Origin: Homarus americanus
Lineage: Eukaryota > Arthropoda > Malacostraca > Decapoda > Nephropidae
DNA length: 64,000 bases
Direction of reading: 5' to 3'
NCBI RefSeq assembly: GCF_018991925.1
Contig: NW_024737068.1
Location: forward strand, 12,882,817-12,946,816
Shown: in pieces, positions 58,524 to 64,000 of the stretch
How positions within the stretch are numbered: position 1 is the first letter of the stretch
Layout of the letters: each line of letters starts with the position of its first letter
The notes under the pieces: generated by a model
Databases searched by the model: none
The model's input: only the letters and a program-made list of their open reading frames with translations
What the model was told of the DNA's origin: nothing
Program-made: the position numbers and the translations under genes

Positions 58524-58738
58524 ATTTTTATTTATATTGCCATTATCAATATCCACATTATTATTATCTATTATTATTAATAAAGTCCATTCTATATGTA
58601 AATCACGGAGAAGAAACATATTAAACACCATGCGAGCAGCTACAAACCCTACCCGCCAACCGTTACCATGGTGGGAATAAAGACGAAAGCTAAGGTGCTC
58701 CGTTGTTTCCCTTTTCCCGTGTGATTTTATCAAGATAA

Positions 58739-58863
<125 letters not shown>

Positions 58864-59034
58864 CTGCCAATGTAACTACTGTACATCAACGAAAATGTGG
58901 GTTGTGGAAAATAAATAACTTTCTTTTTTCTTTTTTTTTATTCAATTATTGGTGGATCAACTGACATATGGAGGGATCAACACACGACCATGTGTATGTT
59001 ATGTATAGTCTGTCTGCTGTTGTCTAGTGCCAAC

Positions 59035-59064
59035 ATACATACATACATACATACATACATACAT
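59035..59064. repeat. (CATA)n microsatellite
   Basis: Seven CATA units. Confidence 0.95.
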
Positions 59065-59159
59065 AATATTGTGTGTGGGATGCGGAAAATAAAACTGGAC
59101 TTTTACCTCTCTTTCTGTTTTCCATTTTCATTCCATTTCGTCACTGTTGGGGAGACGAA

Positions 59160-59530
59160 TGGCGCCTACATCCTCCTCCCCTTCCTCCTCCTCCTCTTCC
59201 TGCTCTTTATTTTCTCCCCTCTCTCTTCATCCTCTTCTTTCTCTTCATATTCTTCACTTTCTTCTACTTGCTCTTTTTCGTCCACCTCTTCATCCTCTTC
59301 TTATTACTCTTTTTCCTCTTTCATCCTCTTATTCTACCTCTTTTTCATCTTTCTCCACCTCTTCATTCTCCTCTGCTTCCTCCTCCTCCTCCTCTTCATC
59401 ACCTTCCCCTCCTCCTCCTCCTTCTCTTCATCATCCCCCCTCCTCCTCCTCTTCCTCTCCCTCCTCCTCTACATCTCATCCTCCTCTTCATCTTCTCCTC
59501 TTCCTCTTCTCCTCCTCCTCTTCCTCCAAC
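59160..59530. repeat. CTCCTCTTC polypyrimidine tract
   Basis: An almost pure pyrimidine + strand of CTCCTC and CTTC units. Ser/Leu/Pro frames in all three + frames show it is low complexity. Confidence 0.95.
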
Positions 59531-60500
59531 GCTGTATCACCTCTCCCATCACAATACATTACCATACACACACTCGCCCCTTCCCCCTCCGAACATAACT
59601 CTCTCAGCCTCTTTTGAAACTCTGTTATCATTCTTTCAAACGAGCCAGCCGCTTCCCCCTCTCCCTGAACTCTAGGTATCTATGTGATTCAATTGATTCA
59701 CTCCACTTCCATTACGTTACCATACAATACACAGGTTACGAGTATATGTTCCCTTTAAAACACTTAACCCATCTTACATGCAGGTATTCATATTAATCCC
59801 AGGTATCACTATGATTTAAATAGGCTCAGTATACCTAAACAATGCATTATATTATATAGATATGCTCTTTCAACCCTTAAAAAAATTAGTCTTTATTTGT
59901 TTTCAATGTGTTTTAAAGTACTAATATACTAACCTCACTAATATATACACCTGTTAAATGAAACTGTATTACCTATTCTTTTTATACACATTTTTTTCCA
60001 TCTTTGAATTGTATAGTTCATACTGTGTGTTGTGTTGGTCAGTACAGGATGTTAGAGAATGTGTGGTAAATGTCTGTGTATCTCTCTTCACCCTTGTTAA
60101 GTCGAGCCCCTCTTGAGGTTTGTGCTCCTATAATAACAATAGAGGAAAGTAAGAGATAATGGATGGATATATTGGTGGGAAGACAGACAGACAGATAGAT
60201 ATTAACAGATAAATAGACTGAGAGACTTACAAACTGACAGATAGACAGACGACTAGATAAACTGACACATTAGAGCAAATACAACCTTGATTTAAGCACT
60301 AATTGCAGCTTCCCTTGTCAACAGCCTTCCCTACTGACCGTCAAACACATCAAAAGCAAGTTTTAATTTAACCCGGAAAAATAAATATATTGCTGAATCT
60401 TCCATTCCACGTGACTTAGCTAATCAGACCCACAAGTAGGGCAGCTTTAAAACACGTGCGAGGCTCTGGTGAAGAAAATGCCCCCCAAAAAAAAAATATA
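59531..60500. other. No gene seen
   Basis: AT-rich unique-looking DNA with a short GACA/GATA tract (60180-60260). Confidence 0.5.
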
Positions 60501-60519
60501 TATATATATATATATATCC

Positions 60520-60960
60520 AGAGCCATAAAATGTAAACCAAAGCCATGGAATGTCAACCAGAGCCATGAAATGTAAACCAGAGTCATGAAATGTAAACTA
60601 ATTCCATAAAATGTAATCCGGAGCCATGAAATTTAAACCAGAGCCATCAAATGTAAACCAGAGCCATAAAATGTAAACCAGAGCTATAAAATGTAAACCA
60701 AATACCCAGATAAAAAAAAAATACCCAGAGTCAAAAGACTAATATACCCAGAGCCAACAATACTACTATACCCAGAGCCCCCCCCCCCAGAAAAAAAAAT
60801 CTCCAGAGCCATAATAAAAAATCCCCAAGGCAAAAAAAGTGACAAAATAACCAGAGCCAAGAAAATGTAAACAGAATCTCAGATCCATAAATACAAAAAC
60901 AATATAACCAGAGCCATAAAATGTGAGCTAAATCTCCATATCCATTAAATAGACAACGAT
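60520..60960. repeat. 20-bp AGAGCCATAAAATGTAAACC minisatellite
   Basis: Ten to eleven copies of a 20-base unit to about 60710, followed by diverged units sharing AGAGCCA, with A and C homopolymers. A 22-base AT run (60497-60518) precedes it. 60961-61274 is unique-looking with no gene seen. Confidence 0.94.
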
Positions 60961-61274
60961 AACCAATGACATAGCAACACCTCCAATCATTCTACCTGAC
61001 AGGGAGGATTGAGGTGAGCCACGAGGTTAATTAATTGATTTTACCTGTTGTATCCCTCCTACAATATCCAGGTTTATAACTCATAATGAGAATTTTGAGT
61101 TTTGAGATAAATTGTAATAATTTTGAGTTTTGAACGGAGGGATGTAGTCAGGTTAATTCTTATGACGTTATAAATTACTAGTTTATGAGACAGTTGTGTA
61201 ATTTTTGGGGGGTCTAAAACATTACCCTGTTATTTATGTGGGATGGATCTATCATGGGAGTGGGGGTGGGGAGG

Positions 61275-61420
61275 AGGAGTGAGAGAGGAATGAGGAAGGT
61301 GTGAGAGGAGTGAGTGAGGAGGAGTGAGAGAGGAATGAGGAAGGTGTGAGAGGAGTGAGTGAGGAGGAGTGAGAGAGGAATGAGGAAGATGTGAGAGGAG
61401 TGAGTGAGGAGGAGGCGTGT
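61275..61420. repeat. 45-bp GGAGTGAGAGAGGAATGAGG minisatellite, 3 copies
   Basis: GAGAGAGGAATGAGGAAG starts at 61281, 61326 and 61371. Confidence 0.95.
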
Positions 61421-61454
61421 GGTTATTTAGGATGTGGGTTTGTTTGTGCATTTA

Positions 61455-62135
61455 TGTATAGGGAAGATTATCCAGGATAGTGAAGAGGCATTACAAAAAC
61501 TAGTTAACTCGTCAGTGGAGAAAGGTGAAGTAAAGAGTTAATGATGTAAAAACGAAAGTAATGGTTGTTTCTAAATTGGATATAAATCCTTAAATAAAAA
61601 TTATGGTAGGTAGCAGGGAACTTAAGCAAGTGGGCAAATTTTGAGTATTTGAGAAGTAACATTAGCTGTGATGGTAGGTGTGCAAAAGAAATAATAACAA
61701 GAATAGGTCAAGGAAAAGCAGCATATAATAATCTAAAAGATTCAGTAAAAAGGGACATTAACTTCAATTTGAGAAAAAAGCCTGCGGAAGGGCAAGGACT
61801 GTTGTATGGGTCAAGCGTGAACACTTTCAGCAGACACCAGCAAGAGGTTGGAAGCAAACGTTAAGAATAAGTTACAGTGACAGGGAAACAAATGAAGAAA
61901 GTACTAAGGTCAGCAAATACTTGAAATGTCCAGAAAAAGAAAAATTAGGTACTTTAGTTATGTAATTAGAGATGAGAGGATAGTAGCAGAAATATTAATG
62001 GGAAAAGTTGAGGGTAGGGGGTGCCAGGTGAAGGCAGAGACCGGGATGGATGAATGAAATTAAAAACTGGGTTCTCAAAGAGATACAAAGCCTTGGAGGA
62101 TTGGTAAAAGCAGCCCGAGATATGAGGGCGGTACA
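61455..62135 (+). pseudogene. RTE-like LINE reverse transcriptase fragment
   Basis: Several + strand frames together resemble the C-terminal half of an RTE/BovB-type ORF2: IIQDSEEALQKLVNSSVEKG, then KTKVMVVSK, then EYLRSNISCDGRCAKEIITR and IGQGKAAYNNLKD. A degenerate LLYGS region follows, and near the end NEIKNWVLKEI, GGLVKAARDMRAVH and a stop. The YLGS-I-x-x-DGRC-x-KEI-x-x-RI-x-x-x-K-A-A block is characteristic of that group. At least four stops or frameshifts show it is dead. It belongs to a different LINE lineage from the elements at 5985, 16121 and 46315. Confidence 0.8.
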
Positions 62136-62698
62136 CTGATTGAAGCGTGTTTACTTCTTTCTTTCTGAATAACCTTGTATAAGATGCTGGACCATGCTGA
62201 TATCATTGATTCTGATAAATGTTTACTTGTATTTCTTTATTAAATCTCTGTACCTGTAACTATTACTTGTGCTTGAAATTAGTATTTATTTGTGTACCTG
62301 ATGTTTGTGTTTTGTGTCCACAGGTAAGATTGTGTTTGTTGTTTCTACACTACAGGAGCTGTAAAGGTGAGGGAAATGTCATACTTTCTTTAAGAGGTTG
62401 AATTTGATCTTATGTGTTCCTTAAGATGTTTGGATTTAAGTGTGTTTTGCATCCTAAGAAAGACAGAAGAGAGGTTGGGGGGGAGATGACTCAGTTAATT
62501 ATTATATTGAGTGTGTGTTGCGTTGATGATGACTTTAATGAGACACTCAAACTCACGTCAACGAAATTTTACTGTACAACACATCGTGGCGGTAAAGAGT
62601 AAAACACAGACGGAGTTTTTCTTTTTTCGTAAAATTATGGAAGATATGATTTATAAGTCCTGCGGTTTTTAGTGTAATAGTTTTGTCCTTTTAATTAA
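62136..62698. other. No firm gene; splice-like sites
   Basis: A donor-like CCACAG then GTAAGATT at 62323 and an acceptor-like TTCTACACTACAG at about 62355 occur here, but no open exon connects them. The frame ending at the donor is Cys/Leu rich without a recognisable family. Confidence 0.35.
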
Positions 62699-62899
62699 AT
62701 GGCTCAGGGTTTGGCTTTGAGAAGCAGTGTAGGACCAGCTGTTCCCTCCTCGTACACTGCCTTTGGTACACTGAGCAATAAAGTGAGTACACTGTCGGCC
62801 TCGCTTGTTGATGGTGGAACAATTCCTGAGTGTGCTATCACCCTGTCATGGGAGTTCATCTGCTCGGTCAGCGGCAGCATGGCAGGTAAAAGTTTTTAA
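62699..62899 (+). other. Unrecognised ORF with donor-like end
   Basis: ATG at 62699 starts a 66-codon frame, MAQGLALRSSVGPAVPSSY then TAFGTLSNKVST and ECAITLSWEFICSVSGSMAG. It reaches a donor-like GGCAG then GTAAAAG at 62885. A GTGAGT donor is also present at 62782. Composition is more balanced than the flanks. No acceptor with a good pyrimidine tract and no family was recognised. Confidence 0.22.
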
Positions 62900-62934
62900 G
62901 AGTAACTACATGCACATACACACATTTAGACACA

Positions 62935-62936
<2 letters not shown>

Positions 62937-63014
<78 letters not shown>
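62937..63014. repeat. (AT)n microsatellite
   Basis: A pure AT array beginning after CACACTGT. Confidence 0.98.
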
Positions 63015-63016
<2 letters not shown>

Positions 63017-63112
63017 TAAGTTTTAATTGTTGATGGACCAGTGTAATTACTAGCCATGTTATGTGTTTAGTGGCCTCAGTTGTTCAAGAGTAGTAATAAC
63101 ATAACATTAAAG

Positions 63113-63141
63113 AGACACACACACACACACACACACACACA
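63113..63141. repeat. (CA)n microsatellite
   Basis: A CA run of about 28 bases. Another short CA run lies at 63408-63425. Between them 63142-63400 is open on the minus strand without a recognised family. Confidence 0.95.
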
Positions 63142-63539
63142 TTACAAGACCCTCATTCTCTCCTTTGTGAATAAAAACCACAGTAACACAATAACCACAT
63201 GTACCTTTGGAACAATAACATATCTCATTAAAGCATCACCGCAGAGCTCAGCATCTACCCAACACAACGACACTTGGACTGGATACCTTAAATCATCACC
63301 AACCTGTATAGCTTTTAGCTTGGGGAGACTTTGAACCACTGAGTGATTGGAGGACCCACCATTCCCATCTCTTTGGGACTTCCTGGGACCACCTGGGACA
63401 ATCTGTACACACACACACACACACTGTAAGATCAGAGTGGCGGGAGTAATGAATGGTCGTCCTGGTTCCTCATTTGAGAGTCGCTGGTTTTGAGATGTGC
63501 GTCTCTTGATTCTTGGCTCTCTCGTTTAATTTTCGCTAT

Positions 63540-64000
63540 TTTTTTTTATCTCTCTCCCCTCCTCTCTGTCTTCCTACACCTTGGATTCTCGCTTCATTCT
63601 TTGTCCGTCTTTCCTCCTCTGTGTTTCCATTCTCTCGCCCCGCTCTTTGGTAATCACTTTTATCACCTCTCTTGAACCCCGTCCCTCTCCATCTTCGTCT
63701 TCCTCCTTAAATTCATTAAACTCTCTCTTGTTTTTACGCTTCACCTACTTTACTCCCTCTCCTTCTTATTCTTCACCGTCTTGTTCGTTGTTGTTCTTCT
63801 TCTCTTGTTGTTCTTTTCCTTCTTGTTTTCTTCTTTCTCTTCCTCTTTCTTCTTCTCGTTCATTTTCTTGTTATTTTTCTTGTTTTTCTTCTCTCCTTTC
63901 TTCATCTTTGTTCTTGTTTATATTATGTCGTTGCTTTCTTCTGTTTCTTCTTCCTTTGCTTGTTGTTCTTGTTGTTGTTGTTGTTCTTCTCCTTCTCCCA
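63540..64000. repeat. Polypyrimidine / TTCTT-rich tract to the window edge
   Basis: CT-rich DNA grading into TTCTT and GTTGTTC units. Low complexity; continues past the end. Confidence 0.88.

Noticed and set aside
58395..58733. Poly-Asn ORF resembling an amoeba-type low-complexity protein
   Set aside because: It is the minus-strand reading of an ATT array and does not indicate another organism.
63142..63420. 92-codon minus-strand ORF between two CA runs
   Set aside because: No start or splice context; composition gives long chance frames, and no family could be named.

Overview
The window looks like intergenic or deep intronic DNA from an arthropod, most likely a decapod crustacean. Three things point there: an extreme density of simple repeats (TG/CA, AG/CT, AT, ATT); many pentamer runs of the arthropod telomere type (CCTAA/TTAGG) lying inside the chromosome; and decayed non-LTR retrotransposon and mariner-type fragments of kinds common in crustacean genomes. 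The species call is inference. No bacterial gene, operon, CRISPR array, rRNA or intact tRNA was seen.

Layout. 0-5 kb holds microsatellites, a palindromic element (728-1190), a cluster of AGGTCA-type motifs and a LINE 3' end. 5-16 kb holds a second LINE 3' end, several 32-50 bp minisatellites and the first large member of a palindromic family with a CCTAA core. 16.1-18.2 kb carries the only long open coding sequence, a 692-residue reverse transcriptase of a 5'-truncated CR1/L2-like LINE. 18-37 kb is simple and tandem repeats with more palindromic elements. 37.8-38.3 kb has a 27-bp/pentamer array between two tRNA-like sequences. 40-50 kb holds two 1.2-kb minisatellites, a pair of direct dispersed repeats, a mariner-type transposase remnant next to a minus-strand LINE 3' end, and the best candidate cellular exon (47787-47892). 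50-64 kb has an inverted-repeat mariner remnant, large AT arrays, an RTE-like RT fragment and polypyrimidine tracts.

Cellular genes. Only one short exon (47787-47892, + strand) has good splice signals at both ends plus a start codon and a hydrophobic signal-like peptide. Weaker + strand exon candidates lie at 5053-5086, 7972-8004, 9772-9837 and 39286-39351. If any belong together, the window is mostly the introns of one + strand gene; nothing in the sequence proves this.

Most interesting structure. At least six, possibly eight, whole or partial copies of one palindromic element occur between 12.8 and 48.2 kb. Each arm reads from a GATCACCTGA-like end inward to CCCTAACGC and a CCTAA-rich core. 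Two other fold-back structures (728-1190 and 53.1-53.6 kb) are unrelated to it in sequence.
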